Shown: positions 38,136-46,573 of the stretch, in pieces | Layout: every line of letters starts with the position of its first letter | How positions within the stretch are numbered: the first letter of the stretch is position 1 | Assembly: GCF_001593605.1 (NCBI RefSeq) | Contig: NZ_CP012836.1 | Span: forward strand, 62,001-126,000 | Source: Algoriphagus sanaruensis | Lineage (GTDB): Bacteria; Bacteroidota; Bacteroidia; Cytophagales; Cyclobacteriaceae | DNA length: 64,000 bases | Reading direction: 5' to 3' | The notes under the pieces: generated by a model | What the model was told of the DNA's origin: nothing | Database searches by the model: none | The model's input: the letters and a program-made list of their open reading frames with translations, nothing else | Position numbers and translations under genes: made by a program

Positions 38136-39815
38136 ATGGCAAATGAAGCGTATGACGCAATCGTAGTTGGGTCAGGAATTAGTGGCGGTTGGGCTGCTAA
38201 AGAGCTGACGGAAAAGGGGCTGAAAGTATTGCTCCTAGAGAGAGGCCCAATGGTCGAGCACATAAAAGATTACAAAACGGCCACCCTTCCCCCATGGGAA
38301 GTACCTCATAGAGGCAGAAGAACTCAGGAACAGTTGGAAAACCATCCTAACCTAAGAAGAGATTATGTATTGAATGAACTGAACTTAGACTGGTGGGCTC
38401 ACGAAAGCGATTCTCCATATGTGGAAGAAAAGCCATTCACTTGGTTCAGAGGCTATCAAGTAGGTGGTAGATCCTTGCTATGGGGACGTCAATCCTACCG
38501 ATGGGCTAATATCGATTTTGAAGCTAATGCGAAAGAAGGCATTGCCGTTGATTGGCCTATTCGATACAATGACATTGCTCCGTGGTATAGCTATGTAGAA
38601 AAATTCATCGGTGTATCCGGATCCAAAGATGGACTTGAAATCTTGCCTGATGGTGAGTTTCAACCACCCATGCCGATGAACTGCGTGGAAGAGGCAGGAG
38701 CTGCCAAAATCAAAGAACACTATAAAGGTGCTAGAACTTGGACAATTGGTCGACCTGCAAACATTACGCAACCACTTCCAGGTAGACCTGGCTGTCAATA
38801 CAGAAATAAATGTTCGCTAGGCTGTCCATTCGGAGGTTATTTCAGCACTCAGGCTTCGACACTTCCTGCAGCTATGGCTACTGGAAACCTTACCTTGAGA
38901 CCATGGTCAATTGTCAGAAGACTGATCTATGACAAAGACACTCAAAAAGCAACAGGAGTAGAAATCATCGATGGTCAAACGAATCAGACCATAGAATTTA
39001 ATGCAAAGATCATCTTCCTATGCGCTTCTGCATTTAATTCCACTGCGATTTTGATGAGAACTGCCACTGATATTTGGCCAGGTGGATTGGGTTCAAGCTC
39101 TGGTGAGCTAGGGCACAATGTCATGGATCACCATTTCAGACTTGGAGCAAACGGTACCTATGAAGGCTTCGAAGACAAGTATTATTTTGGACGGAGACCT
39201 ACCGGATTGTATATCCCTAGATTCAGAAACCTAAACGGAGAAAAGAGAGATTACCTCCGTGGTTTTGGATATCAAGGAGGTGCAAGCCGTAGCGGCTGGA
39301 GTAGAGATGTGGCTGAACTAGGCTTTGGTGCTCCAATGAAGGATGCCTTAACCGAACCAGGACCATGGTCAATGGGAATTACCGCATTCGGAGAAATTCT
39401 CCCTTACCATGACAACCATATCCGATTAAGCGATACGGTCAAAGATAAATGGGGAATGGAAGCATTGGTCATGAACGCAGAAATCAAAGAAAATGAGCTC
39501 AATATGCGTAAGGACATGATGAATGATGCGGCTGAAATGCTGGAAGTAGCTGGTTTTAAAAATGTAAGAACCTTTGATGCTGGCTATACTTTTGGACAGG
39601 GTATTCATGAAATGGGTACTGCTCGAATGGGCCGTGACCCTAAAACTTCGGTCCTTAATGGAAACAATCAAGTGTGGGAAGCGAAAAACGTATTCGTGAC
39701 AGATGGAGCTTGCATGACCTCTGCAGCTGCTCAAAACCCATCCTTGACATACATGGCTTTGACTGCACGTGCAGCCAATTTCGCAGTAGAAGAATTAAAG
39801 AAAAGAAACCTCTAA
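38136..39815 (+). CDS. GMC family FAD oxidoreductase (glycoside/polyol dehydrogenase catalytic subunit)
   Basis: 559 residues. FAD-binding VVGSGISGGWAAKEL at about 10-24; catalytic pair H491 (GIHEMGTARMG) and N534 (AQNPSLTYMA). Cysteines C220, C226 and C230 (GCQYRNKCSLGC) sit where related FAD glucose/glucoside 3-dehydrogenases hold a 3Fe-4S cluster; the spacing here is x5 and x3. No signal peptide. The Tat-exported subunit-3 protein starts 12 bases later, suggesting co-export as a folded complex. Likely oxidises a sugar (C3 of a glycoside is the best guess) and passes electrons to cytochrome c. Confidence 0.92.
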   Translation: MANEAYDAIVVGSGISGGWAAKELTEKGLKVLLLERGPMVEHIKDYKTATLPPWEVPHRGRRTQEQLENHPNLRRDYVLNELNLDWWAHESDSPYVEEKPFTWFRGYQVGGRSLLWGRQSYRWANIDFEANAKEGIAVDWPIRYNDIAPWYSYVEKFIGVSGSKDGLEILPDGEFQPPMPMNCVEEAGAAKIKEHYKGARTWTIGRPANITQPLPGRPGCQYRNKCSLGCPFGGYFSTQASTLPAAMATGNLTLRPWSIVRRLIYDKDTQKATGVEIIDGQTNQTIEFNAKIIFLCASAFNSTAILMRTATDIWPGGLGSSSGELGHNVMDHHFRLGANGTYEGFEDKYYFGRRPTGLYIPRFRNLNGEKRDYLRGFGYQGGASRSGWSRDVAELGFGAPMKDALTEPGPWSMGITAFGEILPYHDNHIRLSDTVKDKWGMEALVMNAEIKENELNMRKDMMNDAAEMLEVAGFKNVRTFDAGYTFGQGIHEMGTARMGRDPKTSVLNGNNQVWEAKNVFVTDGACMTSAAAQNPSLTYMALTARAANFAVEELKKRNL

Positions 39816-39827
39816 TCGGATAAAGAC

Positions 39828-40391
39828 ATGACACAGATGAATAGAAGAGATGCTTTGAAAAGCGTCGTCCTAATGATGGGAGGTACGATGATCGGTGCCA
39901 CCGCTATTCTTACAGGATGTGCTCCCGAGCAACAGATCAAGGACCTCAACTTCACGCCTGAAGATCTTGCATTCTTGGATGAAATCGGTGAAACCATCAT
40001 TCCAACTACAGATACTCCAGGAGCAAAGGCCACCAAGATTGGTGAGTTTATGCAAATGATGGTCAAAGATTGCTATGATGCCGAGCAGCAGACCGCCTTT
40101 ATTGAAGGGCTCAATACCCTTCGTAAAGATTTCAAAGCTGAAAAAGGTGGAGATTTCATGGAGGCTAGCGGAGAAGATCGATTGGCATTCCTTAACTCCA
40201 TGCAGGAAAAATTCAAAGCCAGTGGAGAAGCACGTCAACCTATTGTCATCAATATGCTTCGTGATTTGACTGTTTTGGGCTATTTCACTTCAGAAATCGG
40301 CGCATCTCAAGCACTTCGCTATGTGGAAGTTCCCGGCAGATTTGACCCATGCATCGATTATGCAAAGGGAGACAAAGCCTGGGCTATTTAA
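39828..40391 (+). CDS. gluconate 2-dehydrogenase subunit 3 family protein
   Basis: 187 residues. N-terminal MNRRDALKS (twin arginine) and a lipobox-like ATAILTGC predict Tat export and possibly lipid anchoring. The rest matches the small (gamma) subunit that accompanies GMC dehydrogenases: FLDEIGETIIPTTDTPGAKA near residue 45 and CYDAEQQTAFIEGL. This subunit typically carries the GMC flavoprotein across the membrane (hitch-hiker). Start could also be the second ATG three codons in. Confidence 0.9.
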   Translation: MTQMNRRDALKSVVLMMGGTMIGATAILTGCAPEQQIKDLNFTPEDLAFLDEIGETIIPTTDTPGAKATKIGEFMQMMVKDCYDAEQQTAFIEGLNTLRKDFKAEKGGDFMEASGEDRLAFLNSMQEKFKASGEARQPIVINMLRDLTVLGYFTSEIGASQALRYVEVPGRFDPCIDYAKGDKAWAI

Positions 40392-40412
40392 TCCAACCGC
40401 AATTTAAATCCT

Positions 40413-40445
40413 TGCCTGCTCTGTGCTCAGAGCAGGCATTTTATT
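40413..40445 (+). terminator. terminator/attenuator after subunit 3
   Basis: TGCCTGCTCTG and CAGAGCAGGCA form an 11-bp stem with the loop TGCT followed by TTTTATTT. It ends 13 bases before the next gene's start, so it may reduce read-through to the last TIM-barrel gene. Confidence 0.75.
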
Positions 40446-40458
40446 TCAACCCTGCACC

Positions 40459-41346
40459 ATGAACTCAAGAAGAAAATTTATTCAATACAGCTCCATGCTC
40501 GGATTGGGTGTGGCTGTTAGCCCTCTGCAATTTTGTACTTCACCCTCAAAGGAGTCCGTTGCGACAGAAAGTGAACCCCTTTTGTCCGAATTTGGAATCC
40601 AACTCTATTCTGTGAAAGAGGATATGGCTATTGATCCAGCCGGCACGATGAGGAAACTAGCCAGCTACGGATATAAGCAGTTTGAAGGTTTTGATGGAGG
40701 TAAAGGAATTCTTTGGGGCATGAGTCCAGAAGAATTCAATGGACTTCTGAATGAAATCGGTGCAAAAATGGTCGCGACACATTGCAATGTTTTTGAAAAT
40801 TTGGAGGAACAGGCTCAACTCGCCCTCCAAACTGGAATCCAATATCTGATTTGTCCTTGGATCGGACCTCAAAAATCAATTGAAGAGTATAAAAATATCG
40901 CAGCGGAGTTTAATCAAATTGGAGAAAAATTGAACGCTCTTGGCCTTAAGTTCGCCTACCACAATCACGACTACACCTTTGTCGAACTGGAAGGACAAAT
41001 GCCTCAAGATGTCTTGATGACCGAAACAAATCCAGAATGGGTGGATTTTGAGATGGACATGTATTGGGTGTATGTCGCAGGAATTGATCCAAAAGACTAC
41101 CTCAGCAAATATCCTTCACGATTTAAACTTTGCCATGTGAAGGACGCTATTCCGGGACCAGGTGACCCTCACCAGCGAGGCACTTTATTGGGTCAAGGAG
41201 AGATTCCTTATTCTGATTTAATCGCCCAATCTCAAGGTTTAGGCATGGAATTTTTCATCGTGGAACAAGAGCAATTTCCAAGTGGGACTCCTATGGAAGC
41301 GGCCGAGGCAAATGCGGTTTACCTTTCAGGTCTTCAAAAATCCTAA
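40459..41346 (+). CDS. Tat-exported sugar phosphate isomerase/epimerase family protein
   Basis: 295 residues from the ATG at 40459 (MNSRRKFIQYSS), which gives a twin-arginine signal followed by LQFC, a possible lipobox; the longer frame starts inside a terminator and is rejected. Barrel motifs: YHNHDYTFVE, DFEMDMYWVYVAG and LCHVKDAIPG, with metal-type Glu/Asp/His. A periplasmic TIM-barrel enzyme in the sugar cluster; epimerisation or keto-sugar processing is inferred. Its stop interlocks with the next, convergent gene (CTAA). Confidence 0.86.
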   Translation: MNSRRKFIQYSSMLGLGVAVSPLQFCTSPSKESVATESEPLLSEFGIQLYSVKEDMAIDPAGTMRKLASYGYKQFEGFDGGKGILWGMSPEEFNGLLNEIGAKMVATHCNVFENLEEQAQLALQTGIQYLICPWIGPQKSIEEYKNIAAEFNQIGEKLNALGLKFAYHNHDYTFVELEGQMPQDVLMTETNPEWVDFEMDMYWVYVAGIDPKDYLSKYPSRFKLCHVKDAIPGPGDPHQRGTLLGQGEIPYSDLIAQSQGLGMEFFIVEQEQFPSGTPMEAAEANAVYLSGLQKS

Positions 41347-41978
41347 AAGAAATCAGAGGTCCCCGACTTTCGGAAAAACATAAAAAACATCACCACCACC
41401 AAAATAATCAGCAAGGCCACCTCAAACTGTGCCCAAATTTGGGATCTGTTAATCAGGACTTTGGCTTTGCTGATTAATTTTTCTCCTTCTTGCAATTGGA
41501 TCGAGCTAAGATTATCCAAATCCTTTCGCGCCTGAGAGATTTTTTGATCGTAAATTTTTACCTGATTTTGGTTCACTCCTGAAGAGTCCGTAAAGAGTAG
41601 ATCGTAGCTTTTGATATTCAGATCATTTTGAATGATGGTCTTAAAATCGGACAAATAACTCGCCTCCTGCTCTGTTAATTGCGTTTGTTCAAACTCAGTG
41701 ACGATGGCCATAATCGCCGATTCATGGTCTGTGATTTCATTGATCACTTTAGAGTAATCGTAACTCAAATCGCAGTGATCAATCAATTTTTGAATCAAAA
41801 ACAGTCGCTCAGAAATATCGAAAATGTAAGATTCTACGACCAATCGGTCATTGTAGACTTCGGTAAAAGTGCTGCTGATTTTACGGAAGGACTGCCGTTC
41901 GATGAGATTTTTTCCATAAAGCAACAAAAGCAAAACCCCTAAAATGACAATCGCCTTAACTTTTCTCTTTCTGACCAC
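41343..41978 (-). CDS. stand-alone four-helix-bundle sensor-like membrane protein
   Basis: 211 residues: an N-terminal membrane helix (about 8-22), a periplasmic helical bundle (about 25-180) resembling the 4HB_MCP ligand-binding domain, and a second membrane helix (about 185-203) ending in a tail of about ten residues. There is no HAMP, kinase or chemotaxis signalling part. Such orphan bundles occur in Bacteroidota; they might pass signals by contact with other membrane proteins. Start ATG versus GTG not certain. Confidence 0.65.
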   Translation of the reverse strand: MVRKRKVKAIVILGVLLLLLYGKNLIERQSFRKISSTFTEVYNDRLVVESYIFDISERLFLIQKLIDHCDLSYDYSKVINEITDHESAIMAIVTEFEQTQLTEQEASYLSDFKTIIQNDLNIKSYDLLFTDSSGVNQNQVKIYDQKISQARKDLDNLSSIQLQEGEKLISKAKVLINRSQIWAQFEVALLIILVVVMFFMFFRKSGTSDFF

Positions 41979-42087
41979 GAGCTAGCTGATTTTGGTGAGT
42001 AATTCTAACTAAATCTAAAAACCTATTTAAAGGACATTCCTCGATATTCCAAATCCCCAGCACTTTTTCAGCCAAAATCAAGGAAAA

Positions 42088-42891
42088 TCAATCCGGCTTT
42101 TGGTCATAGACCCGCACATAATCGACCACCAATTGCTGAGGCCAAATCGCAGAATCTACACCATATTTCCCACCCCAATTGCCTCCAACAGCTAGGTTAA
42201 GAATCAAATGAAAAGGTTGATCAAATGGCCATTCCTTTGATCCTCCACCGGTATTTTCGAAGGTAAAATAAAGATCCCCATCTAGGTAAAAATCGATCCG
42301 ATCTTCCTTCCAGTCAATCGCGTAAACATGGAATTCCGAATGAAAAGTTGGCAATTTGACTTGATTTGCCTTTTGAGTGCCAATGGTATGGTTAAAGGCT
42401 TCGGTATGGACTGTGCCATGAATAATCGCGGGATCATAGCCCACATGCTCCATGATATCTATTTCTCCACTTTTGGGCCAGCCTCCGAACGTATTTACTT
42501 CAGGAAGCATCCAAATGGCAGGCCATGTGCCAAGGCCTTCCGGCAAATTGGCTTTCACCTCAATAAATCCATATTTCCAAGCACCTTTCCCCTTGGTAAC
42601 TAGTCGCGCAGAGGTATAGCCTTTAGAAAAAGTTGCATCCTTAATCGCCTCGATGATCAGATTTCCATTTTCTACTCGTGCATTTTTGGGATCTCTTTTA
42701 GTGTAAAACTGCAATTCATTATTACCCCAGCCATGGTCTCCTACATCATAGCTCCATTTGGTGGAATCGGGTAAACCCATACCATTGAATTCGTCTGCCC
42801 AAAGAAGTTGAGCGGTTTTTTGGGTGGACTGTTGTGCGGAAGCTTGCCAGGAACCCAGCAAGAGTGCAAGAAGGAAATAAATCGGTTTCAT
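42088..42891 (-). CDS. glycoside hydrolase family 16 (beta-glucanase type)
   Basis: 267 residues with a signal peptide (LLALLLGSWQASAQ). The GH16 catalytic motif is E143-I-D145-I-M-E148 in GEIDIMEHVG, with E143 as nucleophile and E148 as acid/base in family numbering. LLWADEFNG near the start and GGKYGVDSAIWPQQLVVDYVRVY at the end are typical. It should cleave beta-1,3- or mixed-linked glucans such as laminarin outside the cytoplasm. Single gene; no SusCD pair near. Confidence 0.93.
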   Translation of the reverse strand: MKPIYFLLALLLGSWQASAQQSTQKTAQLLWADEFNGMGLPDSTKWSYDVGDHGWGNNELQFYTKRDPKNARVENGNLIIEAIKDATFSKGYTSARLVTKGKGAWKYGFIEVKANLPEGLGTWPAIWMLPEVNTFGGWPKSGEIDIMEHVGYDPAIIHGTVHTEAFNHTIGTQKANQVKLPTFHSEFHVYAIDWKEDRIDFYLDGDLYFTFENTGGGSKEWPFDQPFHLILNLAVGGNWGGKYGVDSAIWPQQLVVDYVRVYDQKPD

Positions 42892-43025
42892 AGGATTTTA
42901 AGCGCGTCCGAAAGTACAAAACTTTCCTAAAAACTGGGAGTTCTACAAAGGACATGAATCTGGAAATGGAATTTTCCACACGAAACAAAATTTGGTACTT
43001 TCGCAACTAATATAAACCCAATGCC

Positions 43026-44189
43026 ATGGCCTACTACTTTAGATTAGGAGAAATCCCCCCTAAGCGACACACGCAATTCAGGCAACCCGACGGAAGTCTA
43101 TATAAAGAGGAACTCGTCAGTTCGAAGGGCTTCTCTGGAGTCTATTCCAACCTGTATCACATTTACAATCCTAATTCGGTTAAATCCATCGGTACTCCGG
43201 TGAAGTATTCTTGGGAACCTGCTAATGCCTATGGATTAAACCAAACTCACCTCAAAACCTCAGGGGTGGAAATCACTGGTGAGGATTATCTCAGTGCAAG
43301 ACGGATGCTGATGATGAATGGGGATGTGATGATGGGCATCTGTTCTCCCAAAAACCGGAAAATGGATTACTACTTCAAAAATGCCGACGGAGATGAGCTA
43401 ATTTATATCCACGACGGAGAAGGAGTTCTTTATTCCCAGTTTGGAAAATTAACCGTCAGAAAAGGAGATTATGTGGTCATCCCAAGAACCACCATCTACC
43501 GATTTGAATTTGAGGAAGAGGGACCGCTTCGACTTTTGGTCATCGAATCACATGGACCAATTGAAACGGTCAAGCGATACCGAAATGAGCTCGGCCAACT
43601 TTTGGAACATTCGCCCTACTGCGAGCGGGACATTCGTCCTCCTCACGAACTTCACATCGAACGAGAGCAGGGAGAATACCTCGTTCAGATTAAAAAACAA
43701 GGGTATTTGCATCCCTACACGTATGCCCATAGCCCTTTGGACATCGTAGGTTGGGATGGTTTTTTATACCCATATGCCCTTTCGATTCATGATTTCGAAC
43801 CGATCACTGGACGTATTCACCAGCCACCTCCAGTTCACCAAACATTCCAAGCTTGGGGTTTCGTGATCTGTTCATTTGTTCCTAGATTATTTGACTACCA
43901 TCCATTAGCGATACCTGCTCCTTACAATCATAGCAATATTGACTCCGACGAGGTACTCTACTATGCAGAGGGGGAGTTTATGAGTCGAAAAGGAATAGAT
44001 CGAGGCTCATTCACCATTCATATGGGTGGACTTCCTCATGGACCGCATCCCGGCACTGTCGAAAAATCAATTGGAGCGAAAGAGACTAAAGAATATGCAG
44101 TCATGTTGGATACTTTTAGACCCTTGCAATTGACCACGGATGCGCTGGATTTTGTTGATAAAAATTACCCGATGAGCTGGACGGAATAA
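43026..44189 (+). CDS. hmgA: homogentisate 1,2-dioxygenase
   Basis: 387 residues. The family shows a cupin-like N-part with YIHDGEGVLYSQFGKL and a C-terminal metal site in FVPRLFDYHPLAIPAPYNHSN and GLPHGPHPG, giving the His/Glu iron ligands. It opens the ring of homogentisate in tyrosine/phenylalanine breakdown. The remaining pathway genes (hpd, maleylacetoacetate isomerase, fumarylacetoacetase) are not in the window. Start chosen at MAYYFRLG; an overlapping ATG at 43021 is out of frame. Confidence 0.94.
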   Translation: MAYYFRLGEIPPKRHTQFRQPDGSLYKEELVSSKGFSGVYSNLYHIYNPNSVKSIGTPVKYSWEPANAYGLNQTHLKTSGVEITGEDYLSARRMLMMNGDVMMGICSPKNRKMDYYFKNADGDELIYIHDGEGVLYSQFGKLTVRKGDYVVIPRTTIYRFEFEEEGPLRLLVIESHGPIETVKRYRNELGQLLEHSPYCERDIRPPHELHIEREQGEYLVQIKKQGYLHPYTYAHSPLDIVGWDGFLYPYALSIHDFEPITGRIHQPPPVHQTFQAWGFVICSFVPRLFDYHPLAIPAPYNHSNIDSDEVLYYAEGEFMSRKGIDRGSFTIHMGGLPHGPHPGTVEKSIGAKETKEYAVMLDTFRPLQLTTDALDFVDKNYPMSWTE

Positions 44190-44191
44190 AA

Positions 44192-44226
44192 AAAGGGCTG
44201 GAAATGAATTCCAGCCCTTTTTTTTA
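44192..44226. terminator. bidirectional terminator after hmgA
   Basis: AAAGGGCTGGAA and TTCCAGCCCTTT form a 12-bp stem around ATGAA, with A- and T-runs on both sides, between convergent genes. Confidence 0.9.
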
Positions 44227-44230
44227 TCCT

Positions 44231-44641
44231 TCAAAGTCCGAGAAACTTTAACTCATCTTTGAGGCTCAAATCTTTGTGTTTGATTTCCTGCCGCTCGATT
44301 AAGCTTTTTTCAGAGGAGAGTCTATTCCAACTGACGGAGTGTGCGTGGTAATCTTCTTCCCATTCTAAGGTTCCTCGCCATCCTTCTTGCCTTAGGCGAT
44401 TGACAATTAATTCCTGAATGGTCCTCGCAAGTTGATTGACCGACATGTTTTCAGGCAATTTGACCAGGAGATGGATGTGATTACTTAAAATACTGAAGGT
44501 TCCTTGCTTATCCTCTATTTGCTCAATATAGTCCAGAATGGCCTGTCGAATGATCAGGATACAGCTGGTATCAAAAATCTCCAAATGACCTTTGGTACTA
44601 AATACCAAATGGGTCCAAATTTCTGAATGTCCTGATCGCAT
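44231..44641 (-). CDS. IS200-like/RAYT-type HUH protein, catalytic Tyr apparently lost
   Basis: 136 residues of the Y1 transposase (Transposase_17) family. The metal-binding HUH motif is intact in LSNHIHLLVKLP (H55, H57), and the family block DYHAHSVS is present (97-104). Counting from SVS, the usual nucleophile Tyr of the YIxNQ motif falls on L114, followed by IERQ and KHK. No matching ends, TnpB or flanking inverted repeats were seen, so it looks like a single-copy, RAYT-like or domesticated protein rather than a mobile IS. Tyr98 might take over, but that is speculative. Confidence 0.75.
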   Translation of the reverse strand: MRSGHSEIWTHLVFSTKGHLEIFDTSCILIIRQAILDYIEQIEDKQGTFSILSNHIHLLVKLPENMSVNQLARTIQELIVNRLRQEGWRGTLEWEEDYHAHSVSWNRLSSEKSLIERQEIKHKDLSLKDELKFLGL

Positions 44642-44733
44642 AACAAAGGTTTTAGGAATTCAAGGTAGACATTAATCCCTGAATACCAAGAATTTTCAAA
44701 ATATAATTTCCTGAATTTCAAGAAGTTTTTAAA

Positions 44734-44766
44734 CAAAAAACCCGATCAGCAGTTTGATCGGGTTTC
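44734..44766 (-). terminator. terminator of the PafA-type phosphatase
   Basis: AACCCGATCA and TGATCGGGTT pair around a 6-base loop; the A-run on the left gives a T-tract on the minus strand, 18 bases beyond the phosphatase stop. Confidence 0.85.
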
Positions 44767-44784
44767 TATTAACCACAACTAGTA

Positions 44785-46413
44785 TTAATCCAAAATTGGA
44801 ACAATGGGTTGTCCGGTAGTACCATTAGGCATTCGAATACCTAACAAAATTGCTAAGGTTGGAGCAATATCCGTTACCGTGGTGTATTGAGCACTTTTTC
44901 CAGATTTGATTCCCCATCCATAGAACGCGATCGGAACATGGGTATCGTAACTATAGCCAGAGCCATGGGTCGTGCCTCGGGCTCCGCCTACCAGCCATGC
45001 TGGTTCCAAAATCAACAACACATCCCCTGAAGCTTTATGATTATAGCCCATTTGTAATAAGTGAGGTCGGCCTTGCACAAACTCTGATTTGCGCAAATCC
45101 GAAGCAACATAAGCTTCTTTCACCCCCTTCAGTCGAAGGGAAAAATCTGCGATTTCACGTTGCATTTTTTCAAAATCAACACCTTTTTCCCTAGCTAGAT
45201 CTTTATTCAAAAAGATCTGCTCATTGGACATATTCAAAATCCAGTTGCCTTCCCCATACATCGCGGTGGTAAATCCCTTAAGCTGCCCCAGAGCTGCTCC
45301 TGAATTAAAATTTCCTGCCGGGATATGTTCGCTCAACATTCGGTTGGGAACATCTGCTACAGCATGGTCTGCAGATATAAATACCAAGTATTCTCCTTTC
45401 CCGATTTCCTTGTCCAAATACGCAAACAGCCTTGCCATTTCCTGATCCAATCTCAAATAGGTGTCTTCAATTTCTACCGAAGAAGGTCCAAAACGGTGAC
45501 CGATGTAATCTGTACTTGAAAAACTTACCGCTAAAAAGTCGGTCACATTACGTTTCCCTAATTCTTCTCCTTCAATGGATGCCAAAGCAAAATCCACGGT
45601 CATGGTATTTCCAAATGGAGTAGATGCCACGAGCTCATAATTTCCATTATTCTCTCGGAGTGCCGCTAAATCATACGGAAATGTAGGGGTATCCTTTCCA
45701 ATAAAAGGAGCCTCGAAATCATTATTATCTGGAAGACTATGCGTGTAGCTATCGATTGGGTAAAGCGTGCTCCAAGTCTTAGAAAGGTAATCGTCTGGGC
45801 GTTTTTGAGCATTAAACTTAGCTACCCATTTGGGTAAAGCTTGGTGATAATAGGTGGAGGTCATCCATTCTCCATTCTCACCGTCATACCAATACGCATC
45901 GCCAGTATGCCCTGCTGGCAAGCTTGCCCCACGATCCTTGATCGCAATTCCGATCGCCTTAGATTGTTTTCCATTGGAAAGCCGAAGCTCATCGGTAATA
46001 GTGGTGGTCAATAAATTCGCTGGACTGATTTTTCCACTTTCTGGAGTACCGCCTACGTTTGTGACCGTAGAGTCTTCCGCGCAATAAATGGAACGACCCA
46101 ATGATCTTACGTACCAGTTATTCCCAATTATTCCATGAGTAGCGGGAGTTGTGCCAGTATAAACTGAAGCGTGACCTGGCCCTGTGTAAGTCGGAATATA
46201 ATTGTAATGTCCATTGGTCATCATAAAGCCTTCTTGCACAAATCGCTTCAAACCATCCTCTCCATATCGATCTGCAAAACGGTAAAAGTATTCCTGACGC
46301 ATTTGGTCGACGATAATACCCACCACCAACTTTGGTTTTTCAGCAGGGGCTTGAGCTCTCAAAAGCGGACTCCCAAACATCAAGAGTAGGGCTGTGACAA
46401 CTAATTTTCGCAT
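44785..46413 (-). CDS. pafA: PafA-like alkaline phosphatase
   Basis: 542 residues with a signal peptide (about 1-20). The alkaline phosphatase superfamily core has metal-binding Asp in IIVDQMR, nucleophile T77 in YTGPGH, N98/N99 in GIIGNNW and the PafA-type K159/R161 pair in AIKDRGASLPAGH, which replaces the Arg of E. coli PhoA. A further metal site is in ISADHAVADVPN. Phosphate-irrepressible secreted monoesterases of this type free phosphate from organic phosphates. Monocistronic. Confidence 0.92.
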   Translation of the reverse strand: MRKLVVTALLLMFGSPLLRAQAPAEKPKLVVGIIVDQMRQEYFYRFADRYGEDGLKRFVQEGFMMTNGHYNYIPTYTGPGHASVYTGTTPATHGIIGNNWYVRSLGRSIYCAEDSTVTNVGGTPESGKISPANLLTTTITDELRLSNGKQSKAIGIAIKDRGASLPAGHTGDAYWYDGENGEWMTSTYYHQALPKWVAKFNAQKRPDDYLSKTWSTLYPIDSYTHSLPDNNDFEAPFIGKDTPTFPYDLAALRENNGNYELVASTPFGNTMTVDFALASIEGEELGKRNVTDFLAVSFSSTDYIGHRFGPSSVEIEDTYLRLDQEMARLFAYLDKEIGKGEYLVFISADHAVADVPNRMLSEHIPAGNFNSGAALGQLKGFTTAMYGEGNWILNMSNEQIFLNKDLAREKGVDFEKMQREIADFSLRLKGVKEAYVASDLRKSEFVQGRPHLLQMGYNHKASGDVLLILEPAWLVGGARGTTHGSGYSYDTHVPIAFYGWGIKSGKSAQYTTVTDIAPTLAILLGIRMPNGTTGQPIVPILD

Positions 46414-46573
46414 GAGTTTTTATTTCTGTGAATCTCCAAAGATAACTATTCCCAATCGCTCAAAGGTCATGAGTTTGTTAAGAGGTCGTTAATTGCAAAA
46501 AATTACCTGAATTATGGAGAGGAAATGAAATCCAGATTTCAGGGTTTTTCCATTTTCTTTTTAGCTTTATCCG

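Noticed and set aside
40423..40458. Upstream start for the last TIM-barrel gene
   Set aside because: It lies within the 40413-40445 terminator and would place residues before a good Tat signal.
44231..44641. An active insertion sequence
   Set aside because: No terminal hairpins, TnpB or target-site pattern around it, and the nucleophile Tyr seems absent.
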